A stretch of 64,000 nucleotides of DNA from 66-474 sp040388785 (GCA_040388785.1 JAZKBD010000008.1:1-64000); one strand, 5' to 3'. Positions 36,101 through 44,143 are shown, counted from the stretch's first letter. Numbers and translations are program-made. Notes: generated by a model not told the origin, from the sequence alone.

Positions 36101-36654
36101 AAGCGTTCTACGTGAACGGCCGCCAGTACTACTTCAACGTGAACTTCAAGTTCGGCAGCGGAGCGCCCGCACCGCTGCCGCCGGCGACGCCGCCTCCGCC
36201 GCCGGCACCGGAAGCCGCGCCGCCGCCGCCCCCGCCGCAGAACGTGGTGATCGATTTGCGTGGCGTGAACTTCAAGTTCGACCGGCCGAAGAAGGGCGAG
36301 ACCAACATCGACCCGACGCTGAAGCCGCCGGCAACGGAGTCGCTGGCGATCCTGAGCCAGGCGGTGGACACCCTCAACCGTTATCCGCAGGTGCAGGTCG
36401 AGATCGACGGCTACACCGACTCGAAGGGCAGCGCGCAATACAACCAGGCGCTGTCGGAGCGTCGTGCCGACATCGTGGATGCATACCTGACTTCGCATGG
36501 CGTCGCGGCCAGCCGCATCACTGCGGTCAAGGGTTTCGGCGAGGCCGATCCGGTGGACAGCAACGACACCGCGGCGGGTCGCCAGCGCAACCGTCGCGTC
36601 GAATTCAAGGTCGGCGGCGAAGGCATCCAGCAAGGTCAGCCGCAACAGCAATGA
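33148..36654 (+). CDS. TonB-dependent receptor fused to an OmpA-type peptidoglycan-binding domain
   Basis: 1168 residues from the ATG at 33148, where a signal peptide begins (MKFRKSMLSASIATALLFAAAAQA). Plug domain at about 60-215 (LETIQVVGMRAAQALSIE, VADTIAQLPGVNI, LEGGAAGTIDIITRKPLD), then a 22-strand-type barrel of the Xanthomonas/Caulobacter receptor class. The barrel ends normally at the aromatic strand YYFNVNFKF (F at 1002), but the frame continues through a Pro-rich hinge (1003-1033) into a complete OmpA domain (DGYTDSKG, LSERRADIV, GRQRNRRVEFKV). The OmpA part differs from the OmpA gene at 25102 at about 19 of 125 positions by eye. Likely imports chitooligosaccharides; the fusion is highly unusual. 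Confidence 0.93.
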   Translation: MKFRKSMLSASIATALLFAAAAQAQNASPQGQSTANDQQQPQAGSGAQTDSTQKKKDTVQQLETIQVVGMRAAQALSIETKKAANSQVEVVSAVDIGKLPAKNVADTIAQLPGVNIADAAGAEGGFDESDRASIRGSAPSLTLTTVNGHSIGSGDWFVLGGGGTRSVSFSMLPSEVVNQVVVHMTPEAKLLEGGAAGTIDIITRKPLDFSQQLSVEGSVGGVYADLPGKTTPQASGLLNWKNASSTFGVMVQAFYEKRDLQREGQEILGYSYIPYCYKQGTTGCAEVYPAAQSLHLSPTGPNSNSTGVFYPNLPGAALFTQTRKREGGSVDLQWKATDNLTFNLDAFYSHLDATDYNRNYMLRTRDQLPQQLVTGTIQGNILTSANLPGGYPLSGGTTPLSQGIYDMISRPGESESSQFVTLDADWQATNNLGFKFQIGTTKGTGNTPTQDVMEMDTGFGSTASYAMNGLGTPLNWSMSGTNNAFDPATAGLDWIFGEQNIHVVDKERWFQADGTYDFDNAGALSSLEFGVRYAKHDHNSPTDIAQGPNFASAVEFGVHDPSIYPPAGGNYPGDFGSNLGVGQMPANIWFWTPDQLAQLNALYANRKVTDDSGTSRFYPNGIYSMTEKNGAAYIQANFTGEHWTANAGLRYVSTDENIGYTSPGIQEASYALGTPPSAFYPSGWYWNYYKHNYNKVLPSFNVKFDLNSDGSLLTRWSASQTLTRQDYTQLAGFLNLNDPKVATDLGGGSGSNPRLKPILSTNFSASLEWYFAPRGLLSGSVYAMDLNNYYDYGTTTATYLNNYLTNNGAGNNPSHTPVYSNYLVSIPVNVNGTLKGVTLNYIQPIGDHFGVSFNYTYATGHSSGGTYLYNADGTLANNAAAGDRPLFGTSKNTANASVFYEDAHWNARVNYTYRSKFYDGVMSSTGQMALLPYWQSGQGYLSFSAGYKLNDHLSFSFDAMNLNNPKLRYFINGSQAGLGFATAPEAFYVNGRQYYFNVNFKFGSGAPAPLPPATPPPPPAPEAAPPPPPPQNVVIDLRGVNFKFDRPKKGETNIDPTLKPPATESLAILSQAVDTLNRYPQVQVEIDGYTDSKGSAQYNQALSERRADIVDAYLTSHGVAASRITAVKGFGEADPVDSNDTAAGRQRNRRVEFKVGGEGIQQGQPQQQ

Positions 36655-36657
36655 AAG

Positions 36658-36688
36658 CGATGCCGGTGGCTGCATGCCGCCGGCATCG
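36658..36688. other. Imperfect hairpin after the receptor gene
   Basis: CGATGCCGG and CCGGCATCG form a nine-base inverted repeat with a 13-base loop just after the receptor stop. It lacks a T tract; it may stabilise the 3' end of the message ahead of the terminator at 36779. Confidence 0.4.
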
Positions 36689-36778
36689 TCGAGTCGAACC
36701 TCGGCGCGTGTGCATGCAAGGCGCGCGTCGAAGGCAACAGGGTTTCATCGGAGTGAAGTGAGTCGCTCTCCAGCGTTG

Positions 36779-36811
36779 CGGGCCGGTATGGCATCCCGGC
36801 CCGTTTTTTTT
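36779..36811 (+). terminator. Rho-independent terminator between receptor and GH9 genes
   Basis: CGGGCCGG (36779-36786) pairs with CCGGCCCG (36796-36803) and is followed directly by eight T. It separates the receptor transcript from the GH9 gene, which starts 39 bases further on, so the hydrolases probably have their own promoter or rely on readthrough. Confidence 0.88.
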
Positions 36812-36849
36812 GGCGCTTGAGGTCGGGAATCGAAGCGGGAGGAAGCAGC

Positions 36850-38706
36850 ATGCGCGGGTGTCTACGCCTTGCATGGGCTGTATTCGGATTGTTGTGGATC
36901 GCCGGTGGGCCGGTGCAGGCCTTGGAGCGCAGCCCGCAAGCCGTGGTGCCGCAACCTCCGCGGGTGCTGGTCGATCAGGTCGGCTACGACACCGCGGCGC
37001 CCAAGCACGCGATCGTGCAAGGCGCGGACAAGGATGCCTTCACCCGTTTCGAAGTGGTCGACGTGCAGACCGGCAAAACCGTGCTTCGCGGCACGCCAAA
37101 GCCGGCGGGTCAGGTCGATCATTGGAACGACTGGCATTACTGGACGATCGACTTCTCCGCGCTGAAGACGCCCGGCATATATCGCGTGGACGTCGGCGGC
37201 AACACCGATGCATTCTCGTTTCCGCTCCGCGTTGCGGACGAGGTGCTGGAACGCTACACGCTTTCGAACGTCATCTACTACTTCAAGGGGCAGCGCGTCA
37301 CGGGCGATTTCGATCGCGCCGATGCGCACCTGAAGAATCCGGATCCGGCCGGTCCCGCCTACGTGGATCTTCACGGCGGCTGGCTCGCCGCGACCGGCGA
37401 TTACGGCGTGCATCTTGCCGAAGGCGACCATCAGGAAGTGTCACTGGTGGCGTGGAGCCTCATCGCCACGCTGCGCAATCTCGAAGCCGCGCACAACCAG
37501 AACTTCGCGCAATACGAACGACGGCTGCTGGACGAAGCAATCTACGGCGCCGATTTCCTGGTGCGCATGCATGTGCCCGGCGGCTCGTTCTACGAGAGCA
37601 TCGGTGCGCCCGGCAAGCTGAAACGCGCGAACGACCGTCTGATCAATCCCACCAACTATCGCCAGGTCATCAAGACCACGCCCGGCAATGCGGGCGCGGC
37701 CGAACAGGGCAGGGCCGAGTGGCCGCGCGATTATGCAGCGAGTTTCCGCAACGGTGGCGGCATGGCGATCGCCGCGCTGGCGGGGGCGAGCACGTTGCCG
37801 GATCACGGCGAATTTTCCAGCCAGCATTACCTGCAAACCGCCGAGGATACATTCCGCTTTCTCGACCGGCACAATCGCGAGCTGCTGGGCGATGGCACCG
37901 ACGACATCGTCGACGACTATTGCGCGCTGCTGGCGGCGACGGAACTGTATCGCGCGAGTCATGACGAGGCGTTTCGCACGGCGGCTGATATTCGGGCCGA
38001 TCGTCTGGTCGCGCGCCTCGCCACATATGGCGACTATCGCGATTACTGGCGCGCGGGCGACGGCGCCGCCCCGTTCTTCAACGCGACCGACGACGGCATG
38101 CCGGTGGTGGCGCTGGCCGAATACGCGTCGATCGCCGCGCCCGCGCGCAAGGCGAAAGCGCGCGATGCGATCCGGCGCGCGATGGCATTCCAGTTGCGCA
38201 TCACGTCCGATAGCAACAATCCGTTCGGCTACGCGCGCGAACTGGTGCGTCTGAAGAACGGCGCCATCGCGGTGAAGTTCTTCTTCCCGCACGGCGCGGC
38301 CGGAACATGGTGGCAGGGCGAGGATGCGCGGCTCGCGTCGTTGGCTGCGGCGGCGCGCGTGGCCGCGCCGATGTTCGCGGACGACCCTGCGTTCCACTCG
38401 AAACTGCAGGCTTACGCATGGAACCAGTTGCACTGGATCCTCGGACGCAACCCGTACGACACCAGCATGCTGATCGGCAGCGGGCATCGCAACATCCAGT
38501 ACATGTTCTTCGATTCGTGGGAATACACCAACGCGCCCGGCGCGATCATCAACGGCATCACCTCGGGATTGGATGCGGAGGACGACGGCATTGCCTTCGA
38601 TCTCGGCTACTCACAAACCGGCAAGGACGACGACTGGCGCTGGGGCGAGCAGTGGCTGCCGCACGCGGCGTGGTACATGTATGCCATCAGCCTGCCGCAC
38701 GACTGA
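36850..38706 (+). CDS. Glycoside hydrolase family 9 protein with N-terminal Ig-like domain
   Basis: 618 residues, ATG at 36850 after GGGAGGAAG. Signal peptide to about 28, a CelD-type Ig-like domain (about 38-130: VLVDQVGYDTAAPKHAIVQ), then the GH9 (alpha/alpha)6 barrel. The catalytic-base region reads GGWLAATGDYG; family members usually have GGW-Y/H-DA-x-GD, so the first Asp is Ala here while the second remains. The acid region is WGEQWLPHAAWYMYAIS. In chitin loci of other bacteria GH9 enzymes act as glucosaminidases on chitooligosaccharides, and the context suggests the same; a cellulase role is less likely. Confidence 0.88.
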   Translation: MRGCLRLAWAVFGLLWIAGGPVQALERSPQAVVPQPPRVLVDQVGYDTAAPKHAIVQGADKDAFTRFEVVDVQTGKTVLRGTPKPAGQVDHWNDWHYWTIDFSALKTPGIYRVDVGGNTDAFSFPLRVADEVLERYTLSNVIYYFKGQRVTGDFDRADAHLKNPDPAGPAYVDLHGGWLAATGDYGVHLAEGDHQEVSLVAWSLIATLRNLEAAHNQNFAQYERRLLDEAIYGADFLVRMHVPGGSFYESIGAPGKLKRANDRLINPTNYRQVIKTTPGNAGAAEQGRAEWPRDYAASFRNGGGMAIAALAGASTLPDHGEFSSQHYLQTAEDTFRFLDRHNRELLGDGTDDIVDDYCALLAATELYRASHDEAFRTAADIRADRLVARLATYGDYRDYWRAGDGAAPFFNATDDGMPVVALAEYASIAAPARKAKARDAIRRAMAFQLRITSDSNNPFGYARELVRLKNGAIAVKFFFPHGAAGTWWQGEDARLASLAAAARVAAPMFADDPAFHSKLQAYAWNQLHWILGRNPYDTSMLIGSGHRNIQYMFFDSWEYTNAPGAIINGITSGLDAEDDGIAFDLGYSQTGKDDDWRWGEQWLPHAAWYMYAISLPHD

Positions 38707-38761
38707 CCGGATGCGAGCAGATCAAAACGCACATCTTGAAACGCTGAGTGAGGTTCGATCA

Positions 38762-41182
38762 ATGATGCGATGGCGAAAAGGAAATATGCAGCGTGCTGGC
38801 ATTGTAGTTTTGATGTCTATCCTCGCATCGACTGCTTGTGCGCAAAGGCCTAAGGCGCAGATGTTGAAGCCTCCTGTTGCCAAGCTGCTCTCTTGGCGGG
38901 ACATGGCAGCCCTACCCGATCAGCAAAAGCTCGCGGCAACACTGTGGCTCACGCCGAGACCAGCACTCGTTGCTTTCATGGACGCCAATAACTCGGTATC
39001 GCCCGATACGCCGGTAGTTGTTACATCGAAAAATCCAAGAGCTGTATTCGCTGCCCGTCATTTCGCCGATAGCTTGGCGCGAGGCGGCGCATTCAAACTA
39101 AATGTCATTGTTGCGGAGAAACCGCTGGCCCAAGCAATCGTGTTCCAGCTTGAGCCGCACGCTGCGATCGACAATTCAGAAGGCTACATTCTGGACACCG
39201 AGCCGGGGAACATCGTCATCAGCGCGCGTACTCCGGCAGGTTTGTTTTACGGCGGAGTCACGCTTTGGCAGCTTTTGACACCGGACGTAGCTAATCCCGC
39301 TGACTATAAAAAATCAGTGCCCGTTCCGGCGATGCATATCGAAGACTGGCCGCGATTCCGCTGGCGCGGCCTGATGCTGGATTCCGCACGGCATTTCCAG
39401 AGCGTCGCCGACATCGAGAAGCTGATCGACTGGATGTCGCTGCACAAATTGAACGTGCTGCACTGGCATCTCAGCGATGACCAAGGCTGGCGCATCGAGG
39501 TTCCGAAGTATCCCGAACTCACGAAGATCGGTGCCTGCCGCAAGGCGGTCGGGCCTGATGCTGCGCTCACCGGCGGACCGGACAAGCCTTACTGCGGCTT
39601 TTACACCGATGCCGAGGTTCGCGAAATCGTGCACTACGCATCGCAACGTTTCATCGAGATCGTGCCGGAGATCGACATTCCGGGTCATGCGCAGGCCGCG
39701 ATCGCGTCGTATCCATGGCTGGGCGTCAGCGGCAAGCGTCCGCAGGTTTCGACGGATTGGGGCACCAACACCTGGCTGCTGAAGCCCGACGCGCGCAGCG
39801 TGAAGTTCGTCGACAACGTGATGGATCACGTGATGGCGTTGTTCCCGTCGAAGTACATCCACATCGGCGGCGACGAGGCGGCCAAGGACCAGTGGCAAGC
39901 CTCGCCCGCGGTGCGCGCGCACATGCACGCACTCGGCTTGAAGAACATGGATGCACTGCAGGGCTGGTTCACCACGCAGGTTGCCAACCATCTGGCGCAA
40001 CACGGGCGCACCGCGGTGGGCTGGGATGAAATCCTGCAGGGCGAGGTGCCGGCGTCGGCGGTGATCATGTCGTGGCACGAACCCGCGGGCGCGCTCGATG
40101 CATTGAAGCAAGGCCACGACGTGGTGATGGCTTCATCGCCCACGCTGTATCTCGATCACTATCAATCGAACCCGCACGACGAACCGCCCGGACGGCCGGA
40201 CGTGGAATCGCTGAAAGACGTGTACGACTACGATCCGGCGCCAGCGGGCGTGACGGCGGTCGAGACGAAACACATCCTGGGCGTGCAGGCGAATCTGTGG
40301 GCGGAATACATGCCGACCTTCGCGCGCGTGCAGCATGCGGTGTTCCCGCGCATCGCGGCGCTTTCGGAAGTGGCGTGGTCGCCGGCATCCACGCACGATT
40401 GGCGTTCGTTCCTCGAACGTATGCCCGCGGAGCTTGCGCGTTATCGCACGCTGGGCATCGAGTACGCCGACAGCGCGTTCGCGCCGGCGTTCGCGTTGAG
40501 CGCGGGAGAAAACGGAACCGTCAAGGTCGCGTTGTCGAACCAGACGAACTTCGGCACCATCCGCTACACCACCGACGGGAGCACGCCAAACGCAACTTCG
40601 AAATCCTATGCGAAGCCGCTGACGTTCCCGGCGGACACGTCGACGAAGCTGAGCGCGGCGACCTTTGCACCCGACGGATTCGAACTCGCCACGCCGCGCA
40701 CGCGCTCCGTCGACACTGCCGCGCTGCTCACCCGCAACAGCGATCAGCTTGATTCCTGCAAGAACCAGCTCGTGCTGCGGCTGGAAGACGACCGGCCACT
40801 CGAAGGGTCGCGTCCGGTTTACAAGGTCGACATCGAGAACATGTGCTGGTTGTGGAAGGGCGCTCCACTCGATGGCGTCAAGCGGATCGCACTGACGGTC
40901 GGCAACCTGCCATGGAATTTCGCGTTGTGGACCGACGACGCGAAAGTGGTCGCGCGGCCGAAAGCCACGCCGGCCGGTGAGTTCCAGGTGCATCGGGATT
41001 CGTGCGATGGTCCGCTGCTGGCAACGCTGCCGCTTGCAAAGGCCACGCAAACGAAGCTGCAGACGACATTGATCGCGAACATCCCCGCGACCACCGGAAG
41101 TCACACCCTGTGCGTGTTCGCCACCGGCGATCCGCGCAACGGCATGTGGGCGATCGGCAAGGTCGAGCTGCTGACGCGTTGA
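38762..41182 (+). CDS. Beta-N-acetylhexosaminidase, glycoside hydrolase family 20
   Basis: 806 residues from the ATG at 38762 (38765 and 38786 also in frame). Signal-like segment GIVVLMSILASTACA, a GH20b N-terminal domain (to about 185), and the GH20 barrel with FRWRGLMLDSARHF, HWHLSDDQGWRIE and the catalytic pair Asp371-Glu372 in HIGGDEAAK. A chitobiase C-terminal-like domain follows (IRYTTDGSTPN near 600), then a beta-rich tail. It releases GlcNAc from chitooligosaccharide ends. The first ~550 bases have visibly lower GC (about 52-55% in sampled lines) than the rest, suggesting a mosaic gene. Confidence 0.93.
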   Translation: MMRWRKGNMQRAGIVVLMSILASTACAQRPKAQMLKPPVAKLLSWRDMAALPDQQKLAATLWLTPRPALVAFMDANNSVSPDTPVVVTSKNPRAVFAARHFADSLARGGAFKLNVIVAEKPLAQAIVFQLEPHAAIDNSEGYILDTEPGNIVISARTPAGLFYGGVTLWQLLTPDVANPADYKKSVPVPAMHIEDWPRFRWRGLMLDSARHFQSVADIEKLIDWMSLHKLNVLHWHLSDDQGWRIEVPKYPELTKIGACRKAVGPDAALTGGPDKPYCGFYTDAEVREIVHYASQRFIEIVPEIDIPGHAQAAIASYPWLGVSGKRPQVSTDWGTNTWLLKPDARSVKFVDNVMDHVMALFPSKYIHIGGDEAAKDQWQASPAVRAHMHALGLKNMDALQGWFTTQVANHLAQHGRTAVGWDEILQGEVPASAVIMSWHEPAGALDALKQGHDVVMASSPTLYLDHYQSNPHDEPPGRPDVESLKDVYDYDPAPAGVTAVETKHILGVQANLWAEYMPTFARVQHAVFPRIAALSEVAWSPASTHDWRSFLERMPAELARYRTLGIEYADSAFAPAFALSAGENGTVKVALSNQTNFGTIRYTTDGSTPNATSKSYAKPLTFPADTSTKLSAATFAPDGFELATPRTRSVDTAALLTRNSDQLDSCKNQLVLRLEDDRPLEGSRPVYKVDIENMCWLWKGAPLDGVKRIALTVGNLPWNFALWTDDAKVVARPKATPAGEFQVHRDSCDGPLLATLPLAKATQTKLQTTLIANIPATTGSHTLCVFATGDPRNGMWAIGKVELLTR

Positions 41183-41192
41183 GGCCGCGTCG

Positions 41193-42392
41193 TCAGGCTT
41201 TCAGCAAACCCACATTCCGTCCGACCTTCGTGAACGCCGCGATCGCGCGATCCAGGTGCTCGCGTGTGTGCGCGGCGCACATCTGGGTGCGGATGCGCGC
41301 CTTGCCTTCGGCGACCACGGGATAGAAGAACCCGATCGCGTAGATGCCTTCGTCCAGCAGGCCCGCCGCCATGGCCTGCGCGAGCTTGGCGTCGTGCGTC
41401 ATCACCGGCACGATGGGATGGTTGCCGGGCTTGATCTCGAAACCGGCCCTGGTCATCGCATCGCGGAAATACTTCGTGTTCTCGGCCAGCTTCTCGCGCA
41501 GGCTGCCGGCTTCGTCCAGCATCTTCAGCACTTCGATGGACGCCGCGACCAGCGCCGGCGGCAACGAGTTGGAGAACAGATACGGCCGCGAACGCTGGCG
41601 CAGCATGTCTATGATTTCCTTGCGACCGGTGGTGAAGCCGCCCACCGCGCCGCCCAGCGCCTTGCCCAGCGTGCCGGTGAAGATGTCGATCCGGTCCATC
41701 ACGCCGTGCACTTCGGCGGAACCGCGGCCGGTCTTGCCGAGGAAGCCGGTAGCGTGGCATTCGTCGATGTGCACCAGCGCGTTGTACTTCTTCGCGAGCG
41801 CGGTGATCTGATCGAGCGGCGCCACCACGCCGTCCATCGAGAACACGCCGTCCGATGAAATCAGCTTGGTGCGCGCGCCCGCGGCGTCGGCGGCCTGCAA
41901 TTGTTTTTCCAGGTCCGCGACGTCGCCGTTGGCGTAGCGATAACGCTTGGCCTTGCACAGGCGAATGCCGTCGATGATCGAGGCGTGGTTCAGCGCGTCG
42001 GAGATGATCGCATCCTGCTCACCGAGCAGCGGTTCGAACAGCCCGCCGTTGGCATCGAAGCATGCGGCGTACAGGATCGCATCATCGGTGCCGAAGAACT
42101 TCGCGATGTCGTGTTCCAGTTGCTTGTGCAGGTCCTGCGTGCCGCAGATGAAACGTACGCTGGCCATCCCGAACCCGTGGGTATCCAGCGCCTGCTTGGC
42201 GGCTTCGATCAGGCGCGGATGATCGGCAAGGCCGAGGTAATTGTTGGCGCAGAAGTTCAGCACGCGGCGTCCGTCGGCCAGCGTGATCTCGGCCGACTGC
42301 GGCGAAGTGATGATGCGCTCGTCCTTGAACAAGCCCGAGTCGCGGATGCTGTCGAGTTCTTCGTGAAGGCGTTCTTGCGCGGTGTAGGTCAT
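41193..42392 (-). CDS. kbl: Glycine C-acetyltransferase (2-amino-3-ketobutyrate CoA ligase)
   Basis: 399 residues, PLP enzyme of the alpha-oxoamine synthase family, almost exactly the E. coli Kbl length (398). Motifs: NFCANNYLGLADHPRL, YAACFDANGGLFEPLLGEQD, HASIIDGIRL, HIDECHATGFLGKTGRGS, and the PLP-lysine region FTGTLGKALGGAVGGFTTG. It converts 2-amino-3-ketobutyrate plus CoA to glycine and acetyl-CoA. Its ATG overlaps the stop of the upstream unknown gene (ATGA), and tdh precedes that. It ends 10 bases from the convergent hexosaminidase. Confidence 0.95.
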   Translation of the reverse strand: MTYTAQERLHEELDSIRDSGLFKDERIITSPQSAEITLADGRRVLNFCANNYLGLADHPRLIEAAKQALDTHGFGMASVRFICGTQDLHKQLEHDIAKFFGTDDAILYAACFDANGGLFEPLLGEQDAIISDALNHASIIDGIRLCKAKRYRYANGDVADLEKQLQAADAAGARTKLISSDGVFSMDGVVAPLDQITALAKKYNALVHIDECHATGFLGKTGRGSAEVHGVMDRIDIFTGTLGKALGGAVGGFTTGRKEIIDMLRQRSRPYLFSNSLPPALVAASIEVLKMLDEAGSLREKLAENTKYFRDAMTRAGFEIKPGNHPIVPVMTHDAKLAQAMAAGLLDEGIYAIGFFYPVVAEGKARIRTQMCAAHTREHLDRAIAAFTKVGRNVGLLKA

Positions 42393-43033
42393 GGTGGATT
42401 CCGTGTGGTGGATGGTGCGGACGCGACGGATGCGGACGGTGCGCCGGGGTCGGGACCGATCAGCTTGGCGTAGCGCTCGTCGAGCCTGACGGCGTTCTTG
42501 CCGATCTCTTCGACGACGCCGGCGCAGAAGTCGAGCGAGTGCGCTTGCTGCATCAGCAGCGACGCGTCGAGGTCGATGCCTTTCAGGACGTAATGCTGCC
42601 AACCGTACACCTGCGCCACCAGTTGCGCCTGTTGGAACGGCATGTTCGCGAGCGCCTGGGTGGCGATGGAGGTCTGGTAAGCCGCATCGATCGGCGCAAG
42701 GCCGCCGATGCCATTCCAGCCAACCCACTGGTAACACGCCTTGGGCGGCTGGTTCTTGTTCGCGGGTGAATTCTGCATCGCAGCCGCCATGTCGAACATG
42801 TGCCTGGCGTAGGTTCGCAGGTCGGTCCGGTTGAGCATGAGCTCCGCGCGGATCGCACGCATCGCTTCATCGACCGTCGTCTGCTGCTGGCGTTGCGTCA
42901 CCCAGTTGTTGATGAGTAGCGCCAGCAGGATGCCGACCACCACCGCAATGATCTGCACCAGCAGATCGCCGAGGTCGATCGCTTCGCGGCGCAGCCAGCG
43001 CCAACGTCTCTGCCCGGGCGTCGGTTCGGACAT
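42389..43033 (-). CDS. Membrane-anchored protein of unknown function between tdh and kbl
   Basis: 214 residues: basic N-terminus, one membrane helix at about 24-46 (LLVQIIAVVVGILLALLINNWV), then a mostly helical domain (QQQTTVDEAMRAIRAELMLNRTDLRTYARHM) with no motif I can assign. The VGILLALLINNW-Q/E pattern is common in single-helix proteins of Gammaproteobacteria and Bacteroidota of unknown role. It sits 27 bases after tdh and overlaps kbl by four bases, so it is translated with the threonine pathway although no link to it is visible. Confidence 0.8.
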   Translation of the reverse strand: MSEPTPGQRRWRWLRREAIDLGDLLVQIIAVVVGILLALLINNWVTQRQQQTTVDEAMRAIRAELMLNRTDLRTYARHMFDMAAAMQNSPANKNQPPKACYQWVGWNGIGGLAPIDAAYQTSIATQALANMPFQQAQLVAQVYGWQHYVLKGIDLDASLLMQQAHSLDFCAGVVEEIGKNAVRLDERYAKLIGPDPGAPSASVASAPSTTRNPP

Positions 43034-43060
43034 TGGACGGTGTGGTCGGAAATTACGCCG

Positions 43061-44092
43061 TCACCAACGGCACACGACCTTGCCGCACTCGCCCGATGCC
43101 ATCAGGTCGAAGCCCTGCTGGAAATCGTCGATGGCGAGCTGGTGCGTCAACACCTTCTGCAGCGGAAAACCGGTCAGCAGCATCTGCGTCATCTTGTACC
43201 AGGTCTCGTACATGCGCCGGCCGTAGATGCCATGCAGCGTCAAGCCCCTGAAGATCACCTTGTCCCAGTCGATGCCGGAACCGTTCGGCAGGATGCCGAG
43301 CAGCGCTACCTTGCCGCCGTGGTACATGCAATCGAGCATGTCGTTGAAGGCGCGCGGGTTGCCCGACATCTCGAGGCCGACGTCGAAGCCTTCCATCTGC
43401 AACTCGCGCAGCACTTCGCGCAGCGGCTGCTTCGAAACGTTGACGACGCGCGTCGCGCCCATTTCGGCGGCGAGTTTCAAGCGGTAGTCGTTGACGTCGG
43501 TGACCACCACGTTGCGCGCGCCCACGTGGCGCGCGATGCCGGCTGCGATGATGCCGATCGGACCGGCGCCCGTGATCAGCACGTCTTCGCCGATCAGGTC
43601 GTATTCCAGCGCGCAGTGCGCGGCGTTGCCGTACGGGTCGAAGAACGCGGCCAGCGACGAAGGAATCTGGTCCGGAATCGGCCACAGGTTCGACTGCGGC
43701 ATCGCGATGTATTGCGCGAACGCGCCGTTGCGGTTCACGCCGATGCCGACCGTGTTCGGGCACAGGTGTGGACGCCCGGCCCGGCAGTTGCGGCACATGC
43801 CGCAGGTGATGTGGCCTTCGGCAGACACTCGCTGGCCGACGCGATAGCCGCGCACCTCGCTGCCCAGCGCGACGATCTTGCCGACGAACTCGTGGCCGAT
43901 CACGAGGCCTGGCTTGATCACCCGTTGCGCCCACTCGTCCCAGTTGTAGATGTGCAGATCGGTGCCGCAGATCGCGGTTTTCTCGACCTCGATCAGCACG
44001 TCGTTGTGGCCGTATTCCGGCACCGGTACCTCTGCCATCCAGATGCCCTTGGCAGCGTCGCGCTTGACCAGCGCCCTCATCATGTTCGGCAT
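43061..44092 (-). CDS. tdh: L-threonine 3-dehydrogenase
   Basis: 343 residues of the zinc alcohol dehydrogenase family. Catalytic zinc region KTAICGTDLHIYNWDEWAQ and GHEFVG, structural zinc cysteines CGMCRNCRAGRPHLC near 95-109, NAD-binding GAGPIGIIAAGIA, and the Tdh-specific LHGIYGRRMYETWYKM. It oxidises threonine to 2-amino-3-ketobutyrate for Kbl. Start at 44092 is supported by AAGG seven bases upstream; 44080-44083 and 44122 are alternatives in frame. First gene of the tdh-unknown-kbl operon. Confidence 0.95.
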   Translation of the reverse strand: MPNMMRALVKRDAAKGIWMAEVPVPEYGHNDVLIEVEKTAICGTDLHIYNWDEWAQRVIKPGLVIGHEFVGKIVALGSEVRGYRVGQRVSAEGHITCGMCRNCRAGRPHLCPNTVGIGVNRNGAFAQYIAMPQSNLWPIPDQIPSSLAAFFDPYGNAAHCALEYDLIGEDVLITGAGPIGIIAAGIARHVGARNVVVTDVNDYRLKLAAEMGATRVVNVSKQPLREVLRELQMEGFDVGLEMSGNPRAFNDMLDCMYHGGKVALLGILPNGSGIDWDKVIFRGLTLHGIYGRRMYETWYKMTQMLLTGFPLQKVLTHQLAIDDFQQGFDLMASGECGKVVCRW

Positions 44093-44143
44093 GTCGGTGC
44101 CTTGTTCGGTGGAAATCGCCATTATAAGGCGCGCCCTCAAAAG

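Noticed and set aside
36850..38706. GH9 gene as a cellulase
   Set aside because: It is surrounded only by GlcNAc genes, and no cellulose-binding module or other cellulolytic gene is present; a chitooligosaccharide role is favoured, though not proven.
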